Counted from the first letter of the stretch, positions 33,833 to 45,977 are shown. The stretch: DNA of 64,000 nucleotides from Synaphobranchus kaupii (GCA_029718625.1 CM056395.1:19494309-19558308); one strand, 5' to 3'. Translations and numbers: made by a program. The notes: generated by a model from the letters alone, not told the origin.

Positions 33833-34657
33833 TTAAAAGGGCAGATCACCAAAAAATTACATTTTGGTATGCCCGGAGTGCTACCTATCCATTCCAGGTA
33901 GTTTCGCTTAGAATTCACTCATTTTGTAGATATCTGCTGTAGGGATGCTCCGATCAGGATTTTTGGGGGCCGATACCGATCATCAGTCTTTTTTTTAAAG
34001 ATCAGCCGATACCGATTTCTATTATTAGTATTATTATTATTATTATTATTCATAAAATGCAAGGAGAAGATTTAAGGATTATAATGATTTATTGAGAAAC
34101 CCACTCTAAATTAAAAAAGTGTAAAGAACAATCCAACAAGATTTTTGTATCTGAGCTAATAGTAACAAGCTCTAGAACATTAAATTTAGTTTATTAGTTT
34201 AGTTGAAACAGGGACAATGTACATTAATGAACATTACTGTAAATGCGCCAGTTTTAGCCAGCTGGCTATTTTACAACTGTAGTCCCTGGGCAGGGTGTTA
34301 AATGGCAGAAAAAACACATAAAAAAACAGATGTAAAAAAGAAAATAAGTAAAAAAGAAAATACATACAGCACAGTAAAAACACAATGAAAGAAACTGAAA
34401 ATGTCTAAATAGAATACTGGTGTGCTTTGGTTAAGACTTTGCGTATACAGTAGGCATTCTTCGGTAGAAAGTAGTTTTTGGCGCTTTGACTGCCACAAAC
34501 TTTGGACTTGTTGAGGTCCGTTATATCAGGGTTATTTCAAGGTGAGTTGCAGCAGATATCTACAAAGCAGTTCTCAGTGAAACTACCTGGATGGATAGAT
34601 AGCAATCCGGGTATGTCGAAACATCAAAATAACATTTTTGGGTGAACTGCCCCTTTA
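33833..34657. mobile_element. Foldback MITE split by a hAT repeat
   Basis: Arms TTAAAAGGGCAGATCACC...TTGTAGATATCTGCTG and inverted right arm ...GGGTGAACTGCCCCTTTA are separated by a hAT-like repeat starting TAGGGATGCTCCGATCAGG at 33940. Confidence 0.65.
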
Positions 34658-35274
34658 TGAACTTGGGTGGTTTTGGACAGACACAGCTCATATTAGAACA
34701 CATTAATTTCTGTTAATTTGTTTATGCTGATATGTCATTGATCATCAGTGTTTCTTGTGGTTGTATTGCACTACTTAACATTTTCAGCACTAAAACTAAC
34801 AGGTGTTAACTTGAAATATCAACTAATTATTTTTTCGGTAATGACTAAGTTCATTTTAAGTTATTCTGCCTAAATGGGCTGCTTTGTCTGTATTTATTTT
34901 CCATGTACATGCAAATGTTTTGCAAGTGCAATCAAGTCTTTCTTTACAATAAATAAAGTAAGAAATGTTTTGTAACATGCACTTAGAAGCTGTGTTTGTC
35001 TCAAATGTTTAAGTCACAAAATTGAAAAGGCCATGTTTTGTTTATTCACGGAGGTAGGACGCTGGGTTATTTTGGCAAGATTGACAACCATTAGTTTATC
35101 ATGCATGCCACAAGGTTTCTAACACTGTTGACATGAAACATTAATTCTCTTAATTGGTTGTATTCCGAATTGCCACTATTCTAATAGATAATAATTGTAA
35201 AATAGTGTAAAATGTAGCCTTGCCTACCAGTGGAGGTAGTGCAAAACGGCAATGAACTACAAACTCTGTTATAA

Positions 35275-35345
35275 TAATAATATTAATAATAATAATGTTT
35301 ATTTGTATAGCACCTTTCATACATAGAATGCAGCCCAAAGTGCTT
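35275..35345 (-). mobile_element. LINE/SINE 3' tail
   Basis: GTTTATTTGTATAGCACC, then GCAGCCCAAAGTGCTTCACA, preceded by an AAT run; reads as a minus-strand retroposon tail. Confidence 0.55.
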
Positions 35346-35399
35346 CACAACAATAAATAAAAATAAAATAATAATAATAAAATACAGAACAGAGCAATA

Positions 35400-36175
35400 A
35401 AATAAAAATCAGTTGTCAGTATTATACAGTAAAAGTAATAATTTATATGCTATATTTCATGAAAAATTACATCAAACTATATTTTACAGTAACTGGCTGG
35501 CAACCCTGCTGCCAGCTCTTTACGGTTTTTTTGTTTTGTTTTTTACAGGAAAATGTTTAACAGTGTAGGCTGTAGGCTCCAAACAACGTAAAAATTGGTC
35601 ACTGACAAATTGTATTCTACATTCCTGTTATATATCTTTTTTTATCGCTGGGGGGCTGTTACTTGGCAAGAGAAACTGAGAAAGATAAAGTAATAAAAGT
35701 ATTTCGAGACAGTCGATAGTCGAGTTCACAACGTATAACATCTTACAAATGAAAATGTAGCCTATACAAATTATTTGAACACTTGAACATGTTGAAACGG
35801 TTTCAGTGTTTTAGGTGAGTAAGCAGTAGGCTACCAAACACGTTTATGGTGGACTGAAATGAAGCGTCTTTATTCTTACCATATATATATTTTAAAAATT
35901 GCGTTATCTAGGATCTTTGCAGCCTGTTTTTTACAAAATATTTGTAAATCGTAGGCTACTTATAAATAGCCTACACGCACGATCTGCAGTTCTCTATAGG
36001 TAGGCAAGGTAGTCTAGACCTAGCTAGAGTTTAACGTCAGGGAGTTAGGCTACGAGCATAAATGTTTAATTAATTAGCAGTAGGCTAGCCGAGCTATTTT
36101 TCCAATTAATAAATAACAATAGGCAGTCTTATTTATAGTGGAGAAAACAAATAGACTTCATCAATGTAAAGCATT
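35400..36175. other. No gene
   Basis: AT-rich with TAGGCTA words. Nothing recognised. Confidence 0.35.
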
Positions 36176-36180
36176 ACGTT

Positions 36181-36360
36181 TATTGGTTGGGTAGCAACGT
36201 TGGAACAGCTGTGCAGATAAATGGTTGGGCCACCGTTGTAAATAGCAACGCAGTCAGACGTCGGGCCATCGTGGTTGGCACAACGTAACGCCGATGAGCA
36301 AAAACTACCGTTGGCCAACATTCCAAAACAACAGTTTGCCAACGTTGGGCCAAAGCAAAT
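36181..36360. repeat. CAACGTTGG-type degenerate array, right
   Basis: GGTTGGGTAGCAACGTTGG, ACCGTTGGCCAAC and GCCAACGTTGGGCC lie inverted relative to the left array. Confidence 0.8.
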
Positions 36361-36373
36361 TGTTTACTGGGAT

Positions 36374-37099
36374 TTTGCTTCTGAAGTGGCTGTAGAATTC
36401 CAAGTCCCGCAGCAGCACATGTAACGTTTTCAAGACACCTAAATAGACTAAAGTAGCCTATCGATGCATACCGATCGATTAACACCTAAAACATTTCAGT
36501 GAGTTTTTCTTGTAATAAAATGTGTATTAACGACTTCAATGTGGTTGGATGTTTTATAATGACCCCATTGATTTTGGTACAGCGTTAAGTATAGGCACAA
36601 ATGCTCGTAAACAGTCAAATTAGCATAATAATGTCTGGCTTCTAAAGTAAAAGAATAACATTGTTGAAGTGTAAGTACACTTCTGAAACAAATTAATAGC
36701 TTCATCTACTCTCGTTTAGTAGATTTCCTTGTTAAATTACATGTTGAAATGAGCCCAGACGTCAATTTTGTTTTTTGTTTGTGTGTGGAATGCCCATAGT
36801 GATTACATTGCGGGAGTTAGCTCTGTGATGGTTTGGGTCTCGGAACTCAGGTAGGTCGACCGGTAACGTTAGTGCTCTCTGCTGCGTGATCCACTGGTCA
36901 GTCTGAGGTAAATTCTTGCAAAGCAATTCGAAACAAAGCAGTATGAGGTAAATGCTTGCAATGAATATATACAGTATATTACATTTTACATATACATTAT
37001 ATTACATTATAAATTGTATAAACTTTTTTTTTTTTTTTTACCTCAGAGATGTTGAATAGTAATTAGCTTTGTTCAGTAAGTACAAAACTGTACCGGTAA

Positions 37100-37165
<66 letters not shown>

Positions 37166-37600
37166 ATTTATTTATTATTATTTATTTTTTACCTCACAGA
37201 TCTTGAATATTAATTCTGAGGTACTTACCTCACACTGCGTTTAACCCTCTTCAAACTTCAAACTTCGCGTTGTTCTGTTTATTAACATGAGCGACGGTGA
37301 CTGTCACTGTACCAACCAATCATATATTAAAGTGGCTGATCATCATGTGGCAGTCCTAAACAACGCATAATAACTTTTGCACCAATGACATTAGCTACTT
37401 TTGTTTGTTTATTCTGAACCAATGAGCGACGCCCTATTCCTCGTAGCTGCCAGTTGGCTACTGCGCTGAAAACCAACCCAGAACAGTGTTTTTGCTACTA
37501 CTGGGGCTTTGGTTCATATATTCCATATGCGAGGGGTTTCTGGGTTTTATTCAGCACAGTTAGCTGCAAGCTAACAGAGTGAATCCAGGGCAGTGTGGTT
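36374..37600. other. No gene; (CA)n(TA)n at 37109-37165
   Basis: Apart from the compound microsatellite and a short T run near 37025, this is unrecognised non-coding DNA. Near 37530-37580 there is similarity to the 26.8-kb foldback (GGGTTTTATTCAGCACAGTTA). Confidence 0.45.
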
Positions 37601-37730
37601 AATGCACGTACGAGGGTGTTCAGGCCTGGTTTTTGCCCAGTTCTTCTGTTTCTGCACAGCGTCTTTGTGACAGTTCTCTGTAAAAAGCGCTATAGCTACA
37701 AAATAAATGAAATTGAAATTGAATTGAAAG
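37600..37730 (+). mobile_element. L2-type LINE tail
   Basis: GTGTTCAGGCCTGGTTTTTG, then CTGTAAAAAGCGCTAT and TTGAAATTGAATTGAA match the 16.7-16.85 kb tail. Confidence 0.65.
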
Positions 37731-37736
37731 TTTTTC

Positions 37737-38246
37737 CACTTTTTTTAAAATTACATTTATTTCGTTCTTTTGTAGCTATATTTTCGTGGATACATTCGCA
37801 TATTTATCTCAGTTAAAAACATTACATTTGTATTCATGACGACAGATAACTATCCTGTCAAGATATGTGTGGCCGTTATTTACTGAAACGAACCCGCTTT
37901 ATCCGTGAAAATGACCCTTAAAACCGGAGGAATGGTTGACGTTAGCTAGGTCGTCTCAGAATCTTTATCTCCAGAGAACCTAACTACAACTAGCAGGCAG
38001 CTTCGTTTAGCTGTTTTAGAACGTTAATTACGTCACCCGGATCATTTCTGCAGCCCGGATCAAATGTATCGGCCAGAGGAATGATTAGGTCATCTTAGAA
38101 TCTTCATATCCACAGCTCCAAGCGAGCAGGCAACGTCGTTATAGCAACAGACGCTGTTTTAGAACGTCAAGTACCTCACAGAGGGTTTTAACAGCTGTTT
38201 CAGAACGTGAATAGTCACCCGGATCAAATTTGTTGTGACAGTGCCA
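37737..38246 (-). repeat. Inverted copy of the 21617-22155 repeat
   Basis: Runs in reverse order through CATGACGACAG, CCGTGAAAATGACCC, CACCCGGATCATTTCTGC and CACCCGGATCAAATTTG. Confidence 0.85.
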
Positions 38247-38287
38247 TAACAATTCAGAAAAAAGTTTTATTGATTTTTGTAAATATA

Positions 38288-39268
38288 TAGTACCAGTCAA
38301 AAGTTTGGACACACCTACTCATAGAAGGTTTTTTTTCCGTTATTTTTACTGTTTTCCACATTTTTGAATAGTAAAGACATCAAAACTATGAGATAACACA
38401 AATTAAATTATGCAAAGACCAAAAAAGTGTTAAACAAATAAAAAAAAGTCTTATATTTTAGATTCTTCAAAGTAGCCACCCTTTGCCTTGATAACAGCTT
38501 TGCACATTCTTGCCATTCTCTCAAACAACTTATGTGGTAAACACCTCTCTGCATTTGAATGGATCTCTATGGGAATTTGGGGGTGGGACTAGATTAAGCC
38601 GTAAATTACACGGGGATAGTATGGAACCCATGGTTGGCTAAATGGCTGTAAATCAACAAGGGTCTGAGGTATCAAACGAGCCTCGAACCATCACTCTGCT
38701 GCCAGATATGCAGTAGATATGGATGGATCACTTGAAGGGTTGTTTCTCCTGACAAATTTTCCTATTGAACTCTATGGAAAAATGAGTCAGGAGAAGAAAC
38801 CCTTCAAGTTATCCATCCATATCTACTGTATTTCTGGCAGCAGAGTGAAGGTTTAAGGCTTGTTTGATACCTCAGACCCTTGTTGACTTATCTAGTCCCA
38901 CCCCCCAATTCCCATAGAGATCCATTCAAATGCAGTGAGGTTATAGTATTGCTTCTAAGAGTACCTGGAAATAAGATATCAGGAGTCTTTTGATATCCTT
39001 TTATACAGAATCATGATGGCATCACCTGTTTACCTGTGGAAGTTGTTTGAGAGAATGGCAAGAATGTGCAAAGCCGTTATCAAGGCAAAGGGTGGCTACT
39101 TTGAAGAATCTAAAATATAAGACTTTTTTTTATTTGTTTAACACTTTTTTGGTTTTTGCATAATTTAATTTGTGTTATCTCATAGTTTTGATGTCTTTAC
39201 TATTCCAAAATGTGGAAAACAGTAAAAATAACGGGAAAAAACCTTCTATGAGTAGGTGTGTCCAAGGT
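38288..39268. mobile_element. Tc1 composite with palindromic core (copy 2)
   Basis: A large palindrome centred near 38770. Both arms are the 3' end of a Tc1 family with terminus ACCAGTCAAAAGTTTGGAC; the right arm still reads the transposase C terminus ERMARMCKAVIKAKGGYFEE and SKI before a stop. Between the arms (38532-39040) is the same palindromic core as in copies 1 and 3. A remnant of a third Tc1 family flanks it on both sides (ATTGATTTTTGTAAATA at left; 39271-39404 at right). Confidence 0.85.
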
Positions 39269-39270
39269 GT

Positions 39271-39404
39271 GATAAGGTAAAACATAAAATATCATTTCAT
39301 TGTACTGTTTTCAATTAAATATATGTACCAGAATTTACAAATCACTGCTTTCTGATTTTAGGTGCATTTTACATACTGTCACAACTTTTTTGGAATTGGG
39401 GTTT
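39271..39404 (+). mobile_element. Tc1 family 3' end fragment
   Basis: GATAAGGTAAAACATAAAAT to AACTTTTTTGGAATTGGGG is the same terminus that closes copy 1 at 23660. Confidence 0.75.
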
Positions 39405-40130
39405 GTCAGATGAGTGCACAGTTCTGTGGATGAGTATGCTCCTGAATCCCCTTAACAATTATTTTGCAGAAGATGAAAGCCACCCCGTATGTTGCGAATC
39501 TCACAGCGAGGATGATGCACTAATGGACTGGGAGGATATAATTCCTGGTATGATGGGTCACTTTACTGAAAACAAAAATGTTTCTATCGCATAACGACAA
39601 TGAAGAAACGGATCCTGGTTTTGTTATGACAGATGTAGTTCTCTGGGCTTGTTTTGCTTACCTATTTGAACAGACGTCATCATTAGGGGCAAACACATCA
39701 AAAAACAGGTTGACAATCTATTGTTTTCATTGAAGCCAACCAACAAATTAAATCAAGATTTAATTTCTCTAAATAATGTTACATGTTATAATGGCGTCCT
39801 ACTTGCATATTCCACTTTTAGTATTGCATATACATTCCTAGGAAAAATCCTACAGTCTGAAGATAATTCTTTTGACTAATTATATATACTGTATTGTAAA
39901 CCAATGGGAGCCCAGGTCTGGTCAGGATGTTATGTTGGTGCAAGATGGCTCCAGCAGGGGGAGCCACACCAACATCAACAAGTGCCTAACAAGGAACTAT
40001 TGAGCACATTCAGACTACTGTCTACTATGTGCCCTGTCCCAGGGCCGGAGTGTGACACATTTTCAGCCCGGGAGTTCATGTCTCAGAGCAGCCCACTTTG
40101 GACGGGGGGGGGGGGTGTTCCGCAATGAAA
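39405..40130 (+). mobile_element. Deleted copy of the long-TIR element, with broken frame
   Basis: It matches the 46.7-48.4 kb element but joins its terminal repeat straight to the middle of its reading frame (CCCTTAACA|ATTATTTTGCAGAAG), losing about 350 bp. The frame reads YFAEDESHPVCCESHSEDDA to ENKNVS, where one extra base breaks it. The 3' non-coding part continues to the GGGGGG run near 40105. Confidence 0.75.
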
Positions 40131-40591
40131 AATAGACCATTTTAGCTCTTTTGATGACCTTTTTATGATATATTTTTTTAAATATAGAACAATTATAAGA
40201 TACGTATATACAAGAGATAACTAGTAAAATAGGTATGTATAGTGGTGATATTAGAACTAATTGTCTGGACTTTTTAGATTTTTGCACACACTGTGGTACA
40301 GCTCTACCTGTGCTGTCCACAGCAGAGATCTTTTGGGGCTCGTGGCTTGGTCCTGGCACTGCCTCATCAATGACTTGGCCTAACAGCAGACTCTGCTCTG
40401 TCACTTAAAACATAAGAATAATACCTTTCATCGCCTAATACTAATGTACAACTTCAATAAGTAGGCTAATGCTGTGCAAATAAAGCATATTGTCCTAACG
40501 TTGGGCATTTAATGTCTGGGAAAGTAATAAAGCCATATTTTTCAGGTGTACTCAATATGAAATCATTATTGAATCACGTACAATATATATA

Positions 40592-41762
40592 CAGTCATGG
40601 ACGAAATTGTTGGCACCCCCTGTAAAGATGAGCAAAAAGGGTTATAAAAAAATTCACCGTTTGGTGAATTAGCTTAATCTCACACTGAAAAAACAAGAAG
40701 AATCCAACCTTTAATTGACGTTAATTTATTATGAGAAAAAAAAATCCCACATCAAGAAATAATTATTTTTAACAAAACCACATTGGCCACAATTATTGAC
40801 ACCCCTGCATTTATATATAGAATAAAGTAATAATTTTTAATATTTGGTCACATATCCTTTGCATGCCATGACTTCCTGATGTCTGTGACCCAACAACATC
40901 AAAAGACTCTTGATATCTTATTTTCTGGTACTCTTACAAGCGATACTATAACATCTCTGCATTTGAATGGATCTCTATGGGAATTGGGGGGTGGGACTAG
41001 ATTTAGCTGTAAATTATGCTGGAACAGTATGGAATACATGGTTGGTAAAATGGCTGTAAGTCAACAAGGGTCTGAGGTATCAAACAAGCCTTAAACAATC
41101 ACTCTGCTGCCAGATATGCAGTAGATATGGATGGATCACTTTAAGGGTTGTTTCTCCTGACAAATTTTCCTATTGAACTCTATGGAAAAATAAGTCAGGA
41201 GAAGAAACCCTTCAAGTTATTCATCCATATCTACTGCATATCTGGCAACAGAGTGATGGATTAAAGCTTGTTTGATACGTCAGACCCTTGATGACTTACA
41301 GCCATTTAGCCAACCATGTGTTCCATACTGTTCCAGTGTAATTTACAGCTAAATCTAGACCCACCCCCCAATTCCCATAGAGATCCATTCAAATGCAGAG
41401 ATGTTATAGTATCGCTTGTAAGAGTACCAGAAAATAAGATATCAAGAGTCTTTTGATGTTGTTGGGTCACAGACATCAGGAAGTCATGGCATGCAAAGGA
41501 TATGTGACCAAATATTAAAAATTATTACTTTATTCTATATATAAATGCAGGGGTGCCAATAATTGTGGCCAATGTGGTTTTGTTAAAAATAATTATTTCT
41601 TGATGTGGGATTTTTTTTTCTCATAATAAATTAACGTCAATTAAAGGTTGGATTCTTCTTGTTTTTTCAGTGTGAGATTAAGCTAATTCACCAAACGGTG
41701 AATTTTGTATAACCCTTTTTGCTCATCTTTACAGGGGGTGCCAACAATTTCGTCCATGACTG
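40592..41762. mobile_element. Tc1 composite with palindromic core (copy 3), 1171-bp near-perfect palindrome
   Basis: Both arms begin CAGTCATGGACGAAATTG and are flanked by TA (40590-40591, 41763-41764). Each arm is the 3' end of a Tc1 element; the right arm reads RHQEVMACKGYVTKY and a stop, as Tc1 transposases end. The centre (about 40899-41457) is the shared core. Left and right halves differ at only a few per cent of positions by eye. Confidence 0.9.
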
Positions 41763-41764
41763 TA

Positions 41765-42327
41765 TATATGACTCACTGGAATAATGTTAACGCCGACTAT
41801 TAATAAAAACTGCTGCAACTATTGCTGTTTTAGTCATCGTTTTTCTAATTTAGTAAATAACACAACTTGGCACATGTTCACGTTCCTGACAATGGCCAGA
41901 AAGATATAAAACGTCCATTTATGATGATTAACTAACATTAGCTCTCTGAATGTAACATTTAAATCTCCAGTAAGTTATCAAGTTAAACTAACTTAATTTG
42001 GCTGTTAACTTTTGCTAGATAGCTGACGTTACCTCATGGTTGAAGGGTGACATTAGACGTCAAATAAATAAAAAGTTAACGTTAGCTAACAAAACCAACA
42101 AGAAGCGACAGCAAGTAGGCTAGCTAACGTTAGCTAAGTTTGCTACGTCTAAAACAGTGTTCAATTACTTATTATACATTTCATGGCCTAATAATAATAA
42201 ACAAGAATTTCCAACACAAGTAACTCCCCCCTCGCTTAAAAAAAAAAAATCCTGGCTGCTCAGAGAGCAAAATGCCTTTTCACAATTAGATGATCCCATA
42301 ACCATCTTGCATTTATCAAAGCAGTTA
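41765..42327. other. No gene
   Basis: Several GCTAACGTTAGCTAA words; nothing else recognised. Confidence 0.4.
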
Positions 42328-44951
42328 TGTTACGACCCCGGAAGAGGACTGGACCCAAATGCACGACAAGTAGACAGAAATGCCAAAAACTCAATATTTA
42401 TTATATGCTCAGGGCAGTCCTGAGCATGGGGAGAAAGGCAAAGGCAGTTAAAGTTCCAAGCCGGAACTGGACTCAACCGGCAGGGCAGTATTGCTCCAAG
42501 CCGAAACTGGACTTTACAAACAGGACAGACTGACAGACAGAGTGGGAGCACTAAGCATCCAATAAATAGGCATCTAACTAATACTCCTGAAGCGTAGGGA
42601 GAACATTTAATAGACAATCCAGTTTTGAAGATGCGGGAGCAGTGGGAGCAGGGAAAGCCAGGGGTGATGATGGAGACAGGTAACCGGGTTGGTTGGAGCA
42701 GGGGATGAGCGGGAGCTGGAGCGGTAGAGCAGGACAGTGGAGCGGAGCCCAGGCAGGACGCAGGCGTGGCAGCACGGCAACAGCAGGGCGGCAGCAGCGA
42801 CAGCACATCAACAGCACTGGCTGAGAGCGGGCACCGCCGCAGGGTGGAATAGCAGAAGCCCAAGCTGCATGCACACACGTCAGGTAGAAGGCAGGGAAAC
42901 CGCAACACAGGCAGGGATTCACGGACAACTGCAGGCTGGCAGACTTTAAGCAGACAGGGTTGGTTTAGCGAGACAAAACAATGAACAGCGGGTAATGCTG
43001 TTCCAGACTGATCAGACTTGGATTTCACAGAATAGTAGTGATGTTACGGATGATACCGAACTCCGAGCTGTGTGTCGAGTACGTAGGGCAGTTCCTACAG
43101 AAGCCTCGCACCGAAGCTTGTATCACTTTCAGAGAAGCACGTGATAGATGACAAACGAGGCCTCGGGTGCTGTAGAACCACGTGATCGGTTTGTTTTGCG
43201 TTTTGGGCGGAATGAGGGGTTTTGAATTGTAGATATAAAGGAGCGATACCCCCCTTATTTCGAGGGTTGTTGCGGAGAGTTTATTATTATTGGTATTATT
43301 GCTATTGAAAGTTTTTGGAGAATTTTTTTGAGGAATCTTTGGAGTATTTTTATTTATTTTTTTGTACAACTTTTGTACAGTTTTGTCGTTTTTGTACAAA
43401 AATAGGCTAATGCAACCTGCATGGAAGCGAAAATCTTCTCCTGCCTGGGAATATTTTGACCCGATATCTCCAAATAAGGCAGGCCTAAGTGGCGTAGATA
43501 TAAAAACACACTGAAACGCTATTCGACCACTGGGCTAGCAATCGACTGTGCATGTAGTTCGTTGGTTGTTATTTTAACGTAACTACAGCAGATTATTACG
43601 ATTTGTTTAATATTATGATTTGATTGCTATTTCTTATTCTTTCTTATTATCATTATCATCTGCATTCCTTCTCAAATGGCATATTATTTAATTTTGAAGG
43701 TAAAGTGCTTGCTGTGCCTAAAGGAGCTGGCTTACAGCAATAATAGCCTACCTCGTCCAGGCATTATCGGGCAATGCATGAAAATGCACCTGCCAATGAG
43801 CAAGAAACGAGCGGAGGTTATTTATTTATTTATTTAACTTTTTAATAGCAGTTATGGTTGCTTTATCATAATCATACTGACATACATGTTGATAAAAATA
43901 CATTTGCATATTGTTATTTTGCCATAGGTTCCAGAAAGCAAGAACTTGATGAGGCCGTTAATAAAAATCAATAAAAAAAAACCTTTTCAGTCACAAAAGC
44001 ACCTTCCCTTTCACTGCCCATACTGAAGCACATTCACTTTCACTGCCTGGTTACAGAAGCACTCCCAGTCCCAGACCAGACACACTTTTACTGCTCAATA
44101 GAACCCCACACAAATGTTGTCCCCCTTTATATCAATCTTCCTGTTTTTTTCATTTTGAAAGTTAATATAATATTATTACATATATTATTTTATAGGTAAT
44201 ATATCTTAGTATAAAACAAATCTAGCCTAATGACAGTTACAAATATAAATTATGAGTATGTTAGTATGTGTATCGCCTGAGCGGGGTTTTGAACTGGTAG
44301 CCTACAGAAATGGCTCTGAAGTCCGACGCGTTACCAGTGAGCTAAAGGGTCGCTTATTGTTAGATCGCGGCAACTTCGTTATTTTGAACCTGGGGTGGAA
44401 TTTGTAATGATTTCGTTGCTCTAAATTACTTTTACCAGCAGGTGTCACTGGTGTACACTGTGTTGAATGAGGCTTCGAGTAATGAATCTATTTGCGATAC
44501 AATTGGCTGCAAAGCCTCAGTGCTTCAGGAAGCCTCATTTCGCCATCACTACAGAATAGCAGGGCGAGTAAACACCGACACAGAACTAAACAGTTTAACA
44601 AGGCGACTAGACAGGGAACCAGACAGGACCAGAGGTTTCAGACAAAGAGCATTAACAAACTGGCACAGGATAGAAAACACCTGGTGACTAAATGCAAACA
44701 TTAATTGGAATCAATTAGGAACCGCGTGCTAATGTATGCGAGAGTGATTGAACAGAGCGGAGAGTGTGGAATGCATGCAAAACGGGGGAATGGGATAGGC
44801 TGAGAAAGGAGCAGTGAAACAGAGTGATACAAACGGGAAAACACGCCCAACCTGCAGCAACGAGGGAAACACGGACAATGGAGAGACAAATACGAAACAG
44901 GGGGAGAGGGAAAAACACGGAGAAACAATAGGATGGGAGTGGAATGTTACA
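42328..44951 (-). mobile_element. Solo LTR, interrupted by a hAT element
   Basis: On the minus strand it starts TGTAACATTCC and ends GGTCGTAACA, with AATAAA near the end. A 5-bp TSD AGTTA flanks it (42323-42327 and 44952-44956). Without the hAT insertion it is about 1.1 kb. No internal retroelement genes remain. Confidence 0.85.
43036..44551. mobile_element. Non-autonomous hAT, 1516 bp, inside LTR
   Basis: Ends TAGTGATG and CATCACTA, with 8-bp TSD CAGAATAG at 43028-43035 and 44552-44559. No transposase frame. Confidence 0.88.
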
Positions 44952-45032
44952 AGTTATTCGTAAATACGCCAATCTTGCTTTCAAATTCCTTGACAATAAA
45001 CTTTAATTGTGGTTGGCATGCAAAGATATTAC

Positions 45033-45253
45033 ATTACATTACAGGCATTTAGCAGACGCTCTTATCCAGAGCGACTTACACAACTTTATAGCATTTTTTA
45101 CATGTTATCCATTTATACAGCTGGATATATACTGAAGCGATTCAGGTTAAGTACCTTGCTCAAGGGTACAACGGCAGTGTCCTACCTGGGAATCGAACCT
45201 ACAACCTTTCGGTTACAAGGCCAGTTCCTTAACCATTATACTACACTGCCGCC
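45033..45253 (-). mobile_element. tRNA-like SINE with (TGTAA)n tail
   Basis: On the minus strand it has ATAATGGTTAAGGAACTGG (A box), GGTTCGATTCCC (B box), and a tail CGCTCTGGATAAGAGCG ending in TGTAA repeats. Confidence 0.85.
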
Positions 45254-45460
45254 ATTTTGTGCTTTACACGCCTATGACATCTTAACACTATACTACCTTT
45301 CTCATCATCAGCTGCGTTTGCGTTTTTGTTCGAAATATGTCGGTTAATTTGGCACATTTGGACGCTTCTACTTCCATTGGCTTTTTAAAAAAAAAAATCC
45401 TATCCTCCTTTTCTTATTTTATTCTCCATTTTAGCATCATCGTCTGGCACAAACTCGTAA

Positions 45461-45676
45461 ACATTACATTACAGGCATTTAGCAGACGTTCTTATCCAGA
45501 GCGACTTACACAATTGTTTTTTTTTGTTGTTTTTTTTGCATTTTTTTAATTTATTTTTTTACATATTATCCATTTATACAGCTGGATATATATTGACAGC
45601 AGTGTCCTACCTGGGAATCGAACCTGCTACCTTTTGGTTACAAGGCCAGTTCCTTAACCATTATACTACACTGCCG
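45461..45676 (-). mobile_element. tRNA-like SINE, second copy
   Basis: Same family and orientation as the previous copy, with an internal deletion and a T-rich stretch on the + strand. Confidence 0.85.
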
Positions 45677-45679
45677 CCC

Positions 45680-45977
45680 CTGTAAACTAAGCTAATTACA
45701 TCAAGTGATCAATCATAATCTAAAACAAACTTGGTTCAACCAATTATGGAATTTGGAAGGGACCACTCTCAATCCCCCCTATCAGCATCCAAGTTTGTGG
45801 TGTGGGCCGTGGTTGCTTTTCGTGCATGTGTGTGAGGAGGAGAGAGAGGGGGCCGAGTGAGAGCTCACGCGGCTCACACTGCAGCAAGTACAGTATATGA
45901 TCTACAATTATTGTGTTTACCGATCCTCGCCACCAGCCCAAAAACCAGCGGCCCACCGGGATTCTTCCCGACTCCGG
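45680..45977. other. No gene
   Basis: Unrecognised non-coding DNA. Confidence 0.35.

Larger units (their letters stand above)
27974..36371. mobile_element. Candidate 8.4-kb element with TIRs and subterminal arrays
   Basis: The left end CCCAGTAAACA (27974-27984) and right end TGTTTACTGGG (36361-36371) are perfect inverted repeats, each flanked outside by AT (27972-27973, 36372-36373). Just inside both are inverted arrays of CCAACGTTGG-like words. The AT dinucleotide would fit a 2-bp TSD as in IS4EU/ISL2EU-type transposons. The interior holds two C-terminal exons of a fish multicopy protein family, several foldbacks and a LINE fragment. The alternative is a small MITE split by later insertions, or two unrelated half-copies. 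Confidence 0.4.

Noticed and set aside
42330..43028. 232-codon minus-strand frame rich in Cys, Leu, Pro
   Set aside because: It lies wholly inside the solo LTR defined by TG/CA ends and an AGTTA TSD; no domain recognised.
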